The notes beneath the pieces were generated by a model. That model was not told the origin of the DNA, ran no database searches, and worked only from the letters and a program-made list of their open reading frames with translations. Below, one piece after another: positions 32,688 through 40,133 of a stretch of 43,333 nt of DNA (position 1 is the stretch's first letter; every line of letters starts with the position of its first letter). The position numbers and the translations under genes were made by a program. The DNA is from Desulfofustis sp. (GTDB lineage Bacteria; Desulfobacterota; Desulfobulbia; Desulfobulbales; Desulfocapsaceae): contig JAJDNR010000219.1 of NCBI GenBank assembly GCA_022340565.1, forward strand, positions 1-43,333, written 5' to 3'.

Positions 32688-33611
32688 ATGCAGCAATCAT
32701 CGACCACACATAACCGGGTGCTGTCCCGGCAGGCCATCGGCTGGCTTTCGGTATTCGGGTCTGCGTTCTGCTTCTACCTGGCCACCGCCACGATCCGCTG
32801 GGCGGCAGGCGTTGTCGACATCGACTCTTCCTATTTCGTGTTCGGCAGGTTCCTGCTCGGTTTCATCGTCGTCTGCCTGACCATGCTGGCCAGGGGACAG
32901 CGCCTGAAGCCCCGTAATTACCACTTCCTGATCGGCCGCACGGTATCCAACACGATCGCGGTGTTCTGCTTCTACAAGGCAGTGGAGGTGGTGTCGCTGG
33001 CGGAAGCGAATATCCTCAACATGACCTATCCGCTGTTCGTAGCGCTGTTTTCCTGGTTCATGGTCAAGGATCAGCGGGACCCGTATGCGATCGCCATCGT
33101 CGGCATCGCGTTCTGCGGGGTGTGGCTGATCCTGTCGCCCGGCGACATGTCGGCAAGTCTCCACAGCCTGTGGGGGGTGAGTTCAGGGTTCTGTGCCGCC
33201 TGGGCGATGATTTACCTGAACCTTTCGAGGCGCCACCATGACTCCCAGACGATTCTGTTCTTCATGTTCGGACTCGGGTCGGTCATCATTTACCTGTTTT
33301 TCAGATCGGAAATATTCTGGCCGAACCTGCTCGAATTCAAATATCTGTTCTGGTGTTCGGTGGCCGGGGTGCTCGGTCAGTACCTGCTGACCTATGGATT
33401 TCTTTTCGTTACCGCGGTGGAAGGTTCGATCATTTCCTCGACCCGGATCCTGCTGGCGGCGCTGCTCGGCCAGCTGCTGGTCGGAGACCCGCCGCTCGCC
33501 GCCGGCGGCTGGATCGGGGCGCTGCTGATCTTCGGTGCCGACGCGGCGCTGGCGTGGCGGCGGGCGTCTCTGAACAGAAGCCATCCGGGTGGCAGACTTC
33601 CGGTCAGGTAA
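32688..33611 (+). CDS. EamA/DMT-family transporter
   Basis: Drug/metabolite superfamily exporter of 307 residues with ten membrane helices in two EamA repeats. Examples are AIGWLSVFGSAFCFYLA, FGRFLLGFIVVCLTML, ANILNMTYPLFVALFSWF and, in the second half, YLFWCSVAGVLGQYLLTYGF and ISSTRILLAALLGQLLVGD. The last is the typical helix where the repeat pattern recurs. Substrates are metabolites or amino acids but cannot be assigned. It overlaps the tail of the convergent dehydrogenase gene by 8 bp. Confidence 0.88.
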   Translation: MQQSSTTHNRVLSRQAIGWLSVFGSAFCFYLATATIRWAAGVVDIDSSYFVFGRFLLGFIVVCLTMLARGQRLKPRNYHFLIGRTVSNTIAVFCFYKAVEVVSLAEANILNMTYPLFVALFSWFMVKDQRDPYAIAIVGIAFCGVWLILSPGDMSASLHSLWGVSSGFCAAWAMIYLNLSRRHHDSQTILFFMFGLGSVIIYLFFRSEIFWPNLLEFKYLFWCSVAGVLGQYLLTYGFLFVTAVEGSIISSTRILLAALLGQLLVGDPPLAAGGWIGALLIFGADAALAWRRASLNRSHPGGRLPVR

Positions 33612-34485
33612 TATCGAGCAATCTGAACAGGGCGCTGTGGTCCAGGTCCGCTCCCCCCGCCTCGATCAGCAGATCGTACAGATCCCTCGACAGTGCTGTC
33701 GCCGGCATATCGAGACCCAGGGTTTCCGCCAATTCCAGGGCCTGATGCATATCCTTGCGCTGGGTGGTGCAGCGGGCCCCGAGCCGGTAGTCCGATTCGA
33801 CCATGCGTCGACCGTGGACCTCGAGGATCCGCGAGTCGGCGAATCCCCCCTGCAGGGCTTCACGGACCTTGCCCGGATCGACGCCGGCCGCCTTGGCCAG
33901 GGCCAGCGCCTCGGCGACGGCGCCGATATTGAGTCCCACAATCACCTGGTTGGCAGCCTTGGCCACCTGTCCGGCTCCTACCGCTCCGACGTGGGTGATG
34001 CGGCCGCCGAGAACCTGCAGTACCGGTAATGCCCTGTTGAACCCGGCCTGGCTTCCGCCAGCCATGATGGTCAGGGTTCCCGACTCGGCGCCGATGGTTC
34101 CGCCCGACACCGGCGCGTCGACATAATCGCCGCCCGGTTCGATGATTTGTGCTGCAAACTCCCTGGTGGCGGCAACCGCGGTCGTTCCCATGTCGATGAC
34201 CAGGGTGCCCTCCCGCAGCTGCGAGCACACGCCGTTTTTCCCGAACAGCACCGACTCGACGGCGGCGGTATCGGCAACCATGATGACCAGAACCTGGGCC
34301 CGTGCCGCCACTTCCGCCGGCGTATCGGCAATCGCCGCTCCCCGCTCCATCATTTCCCGGCGCGGCCCTTCCGAGCGATTGGTCACGACCAGGCTGGCCC
34401 CCGCACTGATCAGGTTGGCGCACATGGGTCTGCCCATCAGACCCAGGCCGATAAATCCTATCGTTGTTCCATGAATCGATTCCAT
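33604..34485 (-). CDS. Beta-hydroxyacid dehydrogenase (3-hydroxyisobutyrate dehydrogenase family)
   Basis: NAD(P)-dependent dehydrogenase of 293 residues, the size of 3-hydroxyisobutyrate dehydrogenase or tartronate semialdehyde reductase. The Rossmann motif GFIGLGLMGRPM stands at residues 10-21. The substrate signature DAPVSGGTIGAESGTL and the catalytic Lys region GQVAKAANQVIVG are intact, as is the C-terminal LARCTTQRKDMHQAL-type KD motif. ATG at 34485 follows AGAGGAC; the upstream in-frame extension to 34557 lacks family similarity. The exact substrate cannot be read. Confidence 0.9.
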   Translation of the reverse strand: MESIHGTTIGFIGLGLMGRPMCANLISAGASLVVTNRSEGPRREMMERGAAIADTPAEVAARAQVLVIMVADTAAVESVLFGKNGVCSQLREGTLVIDMGTTAVAATREFAAQIIEPGGDYVDAPVSGGTIGAESGTLTIMAGGSQAGFNRALPVLQVLGGRITHVGAVGAGQVAKAANQVIVGLNIGAVAEALALAKAAGVDPGKVREALQGGFADSRILEVHGRRMVESDYRLGARCTTQRKDMHQALELAETLGLDMPATALSRDLYDLLIEAGGADLDHSALFRLLDIT

Positions 34486-34622
34486 GAGTTGTCCTCTGCG
34501 GTATGTTTGCTCGAGCCGGATGGCACTGCTGATAGCGTAAGCACCGGTGGTGATCATAGCCGAAAAGCGGGGATTGATCCATGGCGGCAGGAACGAATTC
34601 TTGCCGGCCGGGCTCGGTGCCG

Positions 34623-35132
34623 CTACCCGACTTCCATGCTGATCTCCGGGAAATCCAGCCAGAAGCCGTTTCGCGATGCGTGGTCGAGTTCGAATCTGAC
34701 TAGATCGGTGTGGCGCTGCTCGATGACCACAAACTTTGAAAGTATCCGTTTGATGTCGCCCTCGGCGGCATCACAGGCCTTCTGGTAGTACTCTGTTGTG
34801 TCGATCTCGAGCTTCAGGGCGCTGTCCAGCACTCGCTTGAGATCACCCAGCATCTGCTGCGGTATCCTCATCTTCATCGACGCTATATTCGAGTTGATTG
34901 TTCCGGTATCCGGGATAACCGTGTCGAGTCCGGCGGAGGCGATGCTGCCGTTCGCCTGCAGCGTTTCGATGCCGTGCTGGAGGAAATCGACATGGGACTG
35001 TTCTTCATCCGCCAGGGTTCTGAAAATGCGCTTGCCCCGTTCGTCATCGATGATGTCGACGCCGGACCGGTACAGATCGCGGATTTTCTTTTCGTATTCC
35101 AGGGCGGTTTTAAATATGGTCAAGGTATCCAT
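34623..35132 (-). CDS. Ferritin-like di-iron protein (rubrerythrin-related)
   Basis: A 169-residue four-helix protein of the ferritin-like superfamily. Likely metal ligands lie in ALEYEKKIRDLY, ADEEQSHVDFLQHG, ALKLEIDTTEYYQ and VIEQRHTDLVRFEL, the two ExxH pairs and extra glutamates of a di-iron site. There is no rubredoxin domain, so it is a ferritin-like or erythrin-type protein with a storage or oxidase role. It is transcribed away from the selenoprotein gene, the intervening 235 bp probably holding divergent promoters. Iron handling fits the rest of the cluster to its right. Confidence 0.85.
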   Translation of the reverse strand: MDTLTIFKTALEYEKKIRDLYRSGVDIIDDERGKRIFRTLADEEQSHVDFLQHGIETLQANGSIASAGLDTVIPDTGTINSNIASMKMRIPQQMLGDLKRVLDSALKLEIDTTEYYQKACDAAEGDIKRILSKFVVIEQRHTDLVRFELDHASRNGFWLDFPEISMEVG

Positions 35133-35192
35133 GGCTTCCCTTTGTGTTGAGGATGGGTATCAGCTTCTCTGCGAAACGAGCTTTAAGACCAC

Positions 35193-35198
35193 TATAAT
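35193..35198 (+). promoter_or_regulatory. Perfect -10 box before the selenoprotein operon
   Basis: TATAAT at 35193-35198, about 20 bp before the start of the small ORF at 35219. No convincing -35 stands 16-18 bp upstream, so activator dependence or chance is possible. Confidence 0.35.
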
Positions 35199-35218
35199 TT
35201 CTGAGCAGGAATTGTCAC

Positions 35219-35365
35219 ATGCTAACCGAGGCACCGGTCCATGTGCCGGACCGTTTTGAGACCGAGGACTGGGTGGAGGAAGCCTTCATCAATGCTCCTG
35301 TCGTGATTATTGATACCTTGAGCATGAAGATGAATTGCAATTCTATTGAAATCCGGCGGATATAA
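35219..35365 (+). CDS. Possible small ORF directly before the selenoprotein gene
   Basis: A 48-codon frame (starting MLTEAPVHVPDRF, ending SIEIRRI) with AGGA 8 nt before its ATG. Its TAA is two bp before the ATG of the selenoprotein gene, which could couple their translation. It is acidic at first and has one hydrophobic run (NAPVVIIDTL) but no recognised family. It may equally be untranslated leader. Confidence 0.35.
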   Translation: MLTEAPVHVPDRFETEDWVEEAFINAPVVIIDTLSMKMNCNSIEIRRI

Positions 35366-35367
35366 GC

Positions 35368-35607
35368 ATGCAAAAACGAGTTTGCTACTGTTTCAACTAC
35401 ACCGTTTCAGATATCGAAGCAGATGTCAGGAAGCATCGCAGGTCGACCATCGAGGAACGGATTATAAAGGAAAAGAAGGAAGGGGCGTGCGCCTGCGCGA
35501 CCAGGAATCCGTCGGGCAGGTGATGCCTCGCCGATGTCCGCAGGGTCGTGGACAAGGTGATGAGCAGCGAAGGGATCTCACGAACCGGCATCGTCCCGAC
35601 CTTGTGA
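35368..35607 (+). CDS. Predicted selenoprotein: CopZ/Bfd-like [2Fe-2S]-binding protein with Sec52
   Basis: The frame from ATG 35368 runs 51 codons to TGA (35521-35523), then on for 27 codons to a second TGA at 35605. Both parts together form one Bfd/CopZ-N-like [2Fe-2S] domain: CYCFNYTVSDI with Cys6 and Cys8, then ACACATRNPSGR (Cys41, Cys43), then Sec52-Cys53-LADVRRVVDKV. Family members carry NPxGxCC followed by L-G/A-D/N-V, so the TGA sits on a conserved ligand cysteine. The downstream protein-like sequence would be meaningless if the TGA were a stop. A SECIS-like hairpin follows it. CopZ-N/Bfd domains bind a [2Fe-2S] cluster and may pass electrons to, or receive metal from, partners. SelABCD genes are not in the window. 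Confidence 0.85.
35521..35554 (+). promoter_or_regulatory. Bacterial SECIS-like element after the Sec codon
   Basis: The UGA is at 35521-35523. Eleven nt later a 7-bp stem (UGUCCGC 35535-35541 with GUGGACA 35548-35554, one G-U pair) carries a 6-nt loop AGGGUC (35542-35547). Stem distance and a G/U-bearing apical loop resemble the E. coli fdhF element, whose loop is AGGUCU. This is the expected signal for SelB. Confidence 0.7.
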
Positions 35608-35677
35608 AGCACCGGCGCTGGCTCTGATCGGCGCGACCCGTGCCTGTTCCGTCTTCCGGCATGGTTGCTTCTTTCGG

Positions 35678-35857
35678 CTATCCCGTCCGGTCATAGATCA
35701 GCTGGCCGACTTCCTCGCTCGGCAGAGATGCCTGAAACTCCGCCAGACACTGGTCGCACTGAACAAGATGATCGAGGTCTTCTCGGAACAGGATTATCTG
35801 AATTTTGCAGCGGGGACAGGAAACTTCGTACATAATGATGGGGTCGGCGTAGATCAT
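35678..35857 (-). CDS. Small zinc-ribbon-like protein
   Basis: A 59-codon protein with two CxxC pairs, Cys14/17 (SCPRC) and Cys34/37 (CDQC), in a typical zinc-ribbon layout with a beta-like spacer (KIQIILFREDLDHLVQ). ATG at 35857 has GGAAG nine nt before it. A different frame (start 35873, stronger GGAGAGAGG site) overlaps and reads as Arg/Pro/Ser-rich non-protein-like sequence, so it is rejected. Small stand-alone ribbons of this sort often bind nucleic acid or metal, but no function can be named. It faces the selenoprotein gene. Confidence 0.55.
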   Translation of the reverse strand: MIYADPIIMYEVSCPRCKIQIILFREDLDHLVQCDQCLAEFQASLPSEEVGQLIYDRTG

Positions 35858-35997
35858 GACGGCACACTTCCATGGTTGCCTCTCTCCTAAAAAGATAAAT
35901 CCTTCCCGTCAGGTTACCAGGAGCACGCGGCGGTTTTCGCTTTTTTTCCAGGACCTGAGATAGCTCGCCAGGATATCCGGATGCTGTGCAATCATCG

Positions 35998-36026
35998 TTG
36001 CTTTTCATGCTACAATGTAGTATAAA
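35998..36026 (+). promoter_or_regulatory. Candidate promoter before the Cys-rich secreted protein
   Basis: TTGCTT (35998-36003) and TATAAA (36021-36026) are exactly 17 bp apart. The start of transcription would fall at about 36033, next to the ATG at 36034, so either the mRNA is almost leaderless or the true start codon is later. Confidence 0.35.
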
Positions 36027-36033
36027 ATCAATC

Positions 36034-36492
36034 ATGATTAAACAAACCCGCAGAATTCTCAAGAAGCTCCCGCGTCTTTTTTATATCGTCGCGGTTGCGG
36101 CGGTAGTCACCGGACCCGGCACCCTGTCGGCGGTGCAGCTCGTGTGCGAACCCGGTTGCCCGATGCATCAGGTGCAGGCGCCGGTCCATCCGTGCTGTGA
36201 GAGTGCCGGGAACGTCTCTCACCCTCAGCCCCCGGGCCCTGGAGGCACGCATGAGCAGCAGGCAGCACTTCCCTTCGGCTGCGACGGGCAGCTCTGTTTT
36301 GATTCCTCCGTCGACATTCAGAAAATCGCAGCGCTAAGCAGTGGATGGGACGACAGCGCACCACCCGTCTGCCACCTCCAGGCATTGCCTCCGCTTCCGC
36401 TTACCAATCCCCCCAGGCAGCTCTTTCTAACCGAAACCCCTCCCGGACCGGCGGTACCGATATACCTGCGTACCTGCGTCTTTCTGATTTGA
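36034..36492 (+). CDS. Secreted cysteine-rich protein of unknown function
   Basis: A 152-residue protein. A basic N-terminus (KQTRRILKKLPR) and hydrophobic run (LFYIVAVAAVVTG) predict Sec export or membrane anchoring. After it come VCEPGCPMH and HPCCES, then FGCDGQLCFD and PVCHLQ, which together give eight cysteines and nearby Met/His residues, as seen in copper- or haem-handling periplasmic proteins. I know no family for it. ATG at 36034 is used; upstream in-frame residues lack a signal. It lies 81 bp before the DUF2318 gene in the same direction, so a shared metal-uptake role is plausible. Confidence 0.55.
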   Translation: MIKQTRRILKKLPRLFYIVAVAAVVTGPGTLSAVQLVCEPGCPMHQVQAPVHPCCESAGNVSHPQPPGPGGTHEQQAALPFGCDGQLCFDSSVDIQKIAALSSGWDDSAPPVCHLQALPPLPLTNPPRQLFLTETPPGPAVPIYLRTCVFLI

Positions 36493-36573
36493 AAGGCCGT
36501 CCCCCGCTTTTCCCTCTGTAGTCACGCAGTTTACAAGCACTTAATTTAAAATGAAGTTTCACAGGAGGTTCGG

Positions 36574-37041
36574 ATGAGACCATCGGTATTGTTGTCTACA
36601 CTTGTTGCTGTAATGTTCGGTGCGGTGCTCGTTGCCCCGGTCCACCAGGGTCATGCGGCATTCAACTTTTTCGGCGGTCATAAGCATGTCAGGGATGTGG
36701 ACGGAATAATCACCATACCCATCTCCGATGTCGATGACGGCAAGGCCCACTATTTCCAGCATAAGACCGGCGGAACAGTGGTGAAGTTTTTCGTCATCAA
36801 AAGCAGTGACGGGATCATCCGGGCCGCCTTTGACGCCTGCGATGTCTGTTATCCCGCAAAGAAAGGCTACAGCCAGGACGGCGATTTCATGGTCTGCAAC
36901 AACTGCGGCAGGCGGTTCCACTCGACCCGCATCAATGTTGTCCAGGGCGGCTGCAATCCGGCTCCACTGAAGCGTGAAGTGGTGGCGGAGGATCTCGTCA
37001 TACGGGCTGATGACGTGGTCCCGGGCGCCCGCTTCTTCTAG
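36574..37041 (+). CDS. DUF2318 domain protein, exported
   Basis: A 155-residue DUF2318 protein with an N-terminal signal (LLSTLVAVMFGAVLVAPVHQGHAA). The hallmark is the pair of CxxC motifs, DACDVCYPAKKGY and MVCNNCGRRF, likely a metal or Fe-S site facing the periplasm. An additional Cys is in GGCNPAP. DUF2318 proteins occur with FtsX-type permeases and LolD-type ATPases in iron-transport loci such as FetMP/P19. The same arrangement follows here: the ABC permease begins 12 bp later. The start has CAGGAGG before it. No P19 or Ftr1 gene is present in the window. Confidence 0.9.
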   Translation: MRPSVLLSTLVAVMFGAVLVAPVHQGHAAFNFFGGHKHVRDVDGIITIPISDVDDGKAHYFQHKTGGTVVKFFVIKSSDGIIRAAFDACDVCYPAKKGYSQDGDFMVCNNCGRRFHSTRINVVQGGCNPAPLKREVVAEDLVIRADDVVPGARFF

Positions 37042-37053
37042 AGGGAAACGGTT

Positions 37054-38217
37054 ATGAATCTGGCCACCATTCCTTTTAAAAACATGCGCAGAAAACCGGC
37101 CAAAACGGTGCTGCTGCTTTCGGTGTTCAGCCTCGGGGTTATCTCCATCGTTGCCCTCTACCAGGTGTCTCTGGTGGTTGGACACAATCTTGAAAAGAAA
37201 CTTACCGCCTTCGGCGCGAACATCGTCGTCAAGCCGTCGACTGAGACGCTCAGCGTCAGCTACGGCGGTTTCAACATGGGTGACATGCTGCTCGACATAG
37301 AGGACTTGCGGGAAGTCGAGACCACTGCGGCGATCCGTTCGATCAGCCTCAATGACCGAATCAGCGTGGTCGCCCCGAAACTGGTCAGCATGTACAAAAT
37401 GAACGAAACGGCGGTCGCGGTGGTCGGGGTGAGGTGGGAAGAGGAACTCGGGATCAAGAGCTACTGGGCTACCGACGGAGCCATGCCGCGAAATCCCGAT
37501 GAGGTTCTGCTCGGCAGCCAGGCAGCCCGCAAGCTCGGCCTGAGTGCCGGTGACCGCCTTACCCTTTACGGCCGTGATTTCACGGTTTCAGGCGTGCTGT
37601 ATGATACCGGCAGTGATGATGACTCGGTGGTGCTGATGGAACTGGGACGTCTGCAGGCGATGCTGAACCAGCCCGACCGCGTCAGCTTTGTCGAAGTCGC
37701 CGCGCTCTGCTCGGGCTGCCCCATTGAGGATATCGTCTCCCAGATCCAGACCTCTCTGCCCCGGACCTCGGTGATCGCGCTGCAGAACGTGGTCAACCAG
37801 CGGATGTCCTCGGTGAGATTCGTGCAAAAGCTGGCCCTGTCGATCAGCCTGGTCATCCTGGTGACGGCGTCTGCAATGGTCGGTCTGTCCATGCTCTCCG
37901 CGGTGAATGAGCGGCGCAAGGACATCGGCATTCTGCGTTCGCTCGGCTACGGCAAATCGAGGGTTTTCCTGATCTTTTGCCTGGAGGCGGGACTGATCGG
38001 AATATTGGCCGGCACGATCGGCTACCTGGCCGGATTCGGCGCCAGCCTGAAGGCGCTCGACTTCTTAAGCCTGAGCGAAGGGGCGAGGCCGATCTTCTCA
38101 GTCACTCAGCTGGCCTTCTGCGCGCTGGTATTTCCGCTCATAACCATCGGGTCTTCTCTCTACCCGGCCTGGAAGGGCGCCTCCATAGAACCGTCCCGGG
38201 CACTCGTCTCGCTCTAG
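37054..38217 (+). CDS. ABC transporter permease, FtsX/MacB type
   Basis: A 387-residue permease with one N-terminal helix (MLLLSVFSLGVISIVALYQ region), a large periplasmic MacB_PCD domain (about 40-230) and three C-terminal helices of the FtsX domain (SLVILVTASAMVGLSM, EAGLIGILAGTIGYLAGFG, FCALVFPLITIGSSLYPAW). The coupling loop NERRKDIGILRSLGYGKS is typical. FtsX-type transporters act mechanically on periplasmic partners rather than by channel transport. With the DUF2318 and LolD-like genes it forms one operon, presumably moving or loading metal at the periplasmic side. Confidence 0.9.
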   Translation: MNLATIPFKNMRRKPAKTVLLLSVFSLGVISIVALYQVSLVVGHNLEKKLTAFGANIVVKPSTETLSVSYGGFNMGDMLLDIEDLREVETTAAIRSISLNDRISVVAPKLVSMYKMNETAVAVVGVRWEEELGIKSYWATDGAMPRNPDEVLLGSQAARKLGLSAGDRLTLYGRDFTVSGVLYDTGSDDDSVVLMELGRLQAMLNQPDRVSFVEVAALCSGCPIEDIVSQIQTSLPRTSVIALQNVVNQRMSSVRFVQKLALSISLVILVTASAMVGLSMLSAVNERRKDIGILRSLGYGKSRVFLIFCLEAGLIGILAGTIGYLAGFGASLKALDFLSLSEGARPIFSVTQLAFCALVFPLITIGSSLYPAWKGASIEPSRALVSL

Positions 38218-38233
38218 GAGGACAGCTGACACC

Positions 38234-38899
38234 ATGCTTGAAGCCATCGATATAAAAAAAAGTTTTTCCTCAGACGGCAAAGTAGTGCCGGTTCTGGAGG
38301 GGATCTCCCTGAAACTCGATGCCGGCGATTACGTATCCATCGTCGGCCGGTCGGGCTCCGGCAAGACCACCCTGCTCAATGTGATCTCCACGCTGGTGCG
38401 GCCGGACTCCGGCGAGATCACCTACGAGGGCGTCGATCTCGCGTCGGTTCCGGAAAGCCACCTGAACGGGCTGCGCAAATCCGATTTTTCGGTCATCTTC
38501 CAGTTTCATCACCTGCTGCCCTATCTCACGGTTCTCGAGAATACGCTGCTGCCGTTCATGAACTCGCTCAAACCGGTGAGCCGGCAGATCGAGGCCAGGG
38601 CGCTGGAATGTTTGGTGCGCGTCGGCCTCGCCGACAAGGCGAGACGGCTGCCGGGCAGCCTTTCGGGTGGGGAGCAGCAGCGGGTAGCCATTGCCCGCGC
38701 GCTGGTGAAGTCATCGAAGATTTTGTTCGCCGATGAACCGACCGGCAGTCTCGACCAGCAGACCGGGGACACCATCATGGAACTGCTGGCCGAACTGCAT
38801 CGCGACGGCATGACCATCGTGATGGTAACCCACGAGATGGAATATGCCAGGCTGGCGGACCGGATCGTTGAGATAGAGGACGGCAGGATCGTGCACTGA
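38234..38899 (+). CDS. ABC transporter ATP-binding protein, LolD/MacB type
   Basis: ATPase (221 residues) of the DUF2318-associated ABC transporter. Motifs in order: Walker A GRSGSGKTTLL (about 37-47), Q-loop SVIFQFHHLLPYLTVLEN, signature LSGGEQQR, Walker B ILFADEPTGSLD and the H-loop MVTHEMEYA. The DEPTGSLDQ end and the size are typical of LolD/FtsE-type ATPases that pair with FtsX permeases. It starts 16 bp after the permease. A palindrome CTGACCGGTCAG spans its stop codon and ends next to that of the convergent kbl gene. Confidence 0.93.
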   Translation: MLEAIDIKKSFSSDGKVVPVLEGISLKLDAGDYVSIVGRSGSGKTTLLNVISTLVRPDSGEITYEGVDLASVPESHLNGLRKSDFSVIFQFHHLLPYLTVLENTLLPFMNSLKPVSRQIEARALECLVRVGLADKARRLPGSLSGGEQQRVAIARALVKSSKILFADEPTGSLDQQTGDTIMELLAELHRDGMTIVMVTHEMEYARLADRIVEIEDGRIVH

Positions 38900-38903
38900 C
38901 CGG

Positions 38904-40130
38904 TCAGCGGGACTTGAATTCCCGGAGCACGCCGATCACCGAGTCGATGTCGGACGGCCTATGGTCGGCGTTGATCTGGAAGCGGATCTCCTCGTCGCCC
39001 CTGGGAACTACCGGAAAGTTCAGGCCGGTGACCAGGACTCCCCGGTCGGTCAGGAAACGGACCAGCTCGACGGTTTTGATGGTGTCCCGGATCATCAGGG
39101 GAACGATGGGGTGGTCGCCGGCGATGGTCTCGTAGCCGCAGGCAACAATGCCCTCTGCAAAACGTCTGGTCATGGCCCGCAGGTGGTCCAGGATTGCCCG
39201 TCCAGCGGTGCTGTTGAGCAGTTCGAGTGCCGCTGTTGCCGCTTTCGCTTCGGGCACGGTGATAGGATTTGAATAGAGGTACATCGGGGCGGTCTGACGC
39301 AGATAATCGACGACGTCCCGCGAGGTGACGGCATACCCGCCGTTGACGCCGAATGCCTTCCCCAGGGTACCGATGAGCAGGTCGGCCCGGGCTCCGCAAT
39401 ACTCCTCAGTGCCCCGTCCCGTCGGGCCGAAAGCGCCGACGCCGTGGGAATCGTCGATGACGGTGATCAGGCCTTCCTCGAAGCGATCCGTGTATGCCTC
39501 GCAGACCGCAGCGAATTCCTTGAGCGGCACATGATCGCCGCGCATCGAGAAGACGCCGTCCGACACGACCAGGGCACGCCTGGCCTTTCCGGCCCAGGTT
39601 TTCAGTTTGGCTTCCAGATCCGTCATGTCGTTGTGGCGGTAGACGGCCTTGCCCTGAGGGCGAGCCAATCTCAGTGCCTGGATGATGCAGTTGTGGTTCA
39701 ACTCGTCGCTGATGCACACGGTCTCGTCCGAGGCCAGCGGAACCAGTACGCCCAGAGTGGTCACGTAGGCGGAGGAGAACAGCATGCAGGCCTCTTTGCC
39801 GTGAAAGCGGGCCAGTTTTTCTTCCAGATCGACGTGCGCTTTATGGGTGCCGCTGATGAAGCGGACTGCGCCGGGTCCGGTTCCGAACTGCCGGGCACCG
39901 TGTTCTTCAGCGGCGATCACCTCCGGTCTCATGGACATGCCGAGATAGGAATTCGAATTCATCCTGATGAAGGGGGTCTCTCCATGCCCTTCGATGTAAT
40001 AACGTGGACCGTTCTTCTCGCTGGCGGGCTGGATGGCGGTGATCACCATCTCTTTGCCCTTGGCGGTTCCCCGCGCTGTGAGCTCGGCGACCGCGTTTTT
40101 CAGAACTGCATTCAATCTTTCAGGCACCAT
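38904..40130 (-). CDS. kbl: Glycine C-acetyltransferase (2-amino-3-ketobutyrate CoA ligase)
   Basis: PLP-dependent enzyme of the alpha-oxoamine synthase family, 408 residues, that converts 2-amino-3-ketobutyrate and CoA into glycine and acetyl-CoA. The PLP lysine is Lys258 in GTLGKAFG; the Asp and His of DDSHGVGAFGPTGRG and the SNSYLGM substrate motif are present. Relatives include 8-amino-7-oxononanoate synthase; the neighbouring threonine dehydrogenase gene, 3 bp upstream, decides the assignment. Together they degrade threonine to glycine and acetyl-CoA. Confidence 0.93.
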   Translation of the reverse strand: MVPERLNAVLKNAVAELTARGTAKGKEMVITAIQPASEKNGPRYYIEGHGETPFIRMNSNSYLGMSMRPEVIAAEEHGARQFGTGPGAVRFISGTHKAHVDLEEKLARFHGKEACMLFSSAYVTTLGVLVPLASDETVCISDELNHNCIIQALRLARPQGKAVYRHNDMTDLEAKLKTWAGKARRALVVSDGVFSMRGDHVPLKEFAAVCEAYTDRFEEGLITVIDDSHGVGAFGPTGRGTEEYCGARADLLIGTLGKAFGVNGGYAVTSRDVVDYLRQTAPMYLYSNPITVPEAKAATAALELLNSTAGRAILDHLRAMTRRFAEGIVACGYETIAGDHPIVPLMIRDTIKTVELVRFLTDRGVLVTGLNFPVVPRGDEEIRFQINADHRPSDIDSVIGVLREFKSR

Positions 40131-40133
40131 CGG

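Noticed and set aside
35346-35627. Plus-strand 93-codon frame covering the selenoprotein
   Set aside because: It is out of frame with the Fe-S domain and has composition typical of a shifted shadow.
35678-36062. Minus-strand 123-codon frame with a strong ribosome site at about 35873
   Set aside because: The sequence is Arg/Pro/Ser-rich and not protein-like; the overlapping frame with two CxxC pairs is the better gene.
38896-38907. Perfect palindrome CTGACCGGTCAG at the convergent stops of the LolD-like gene and kbl
   Set aside because: It is short and arises largely from the two facing TGA codons; not enough to call a site or terminator.
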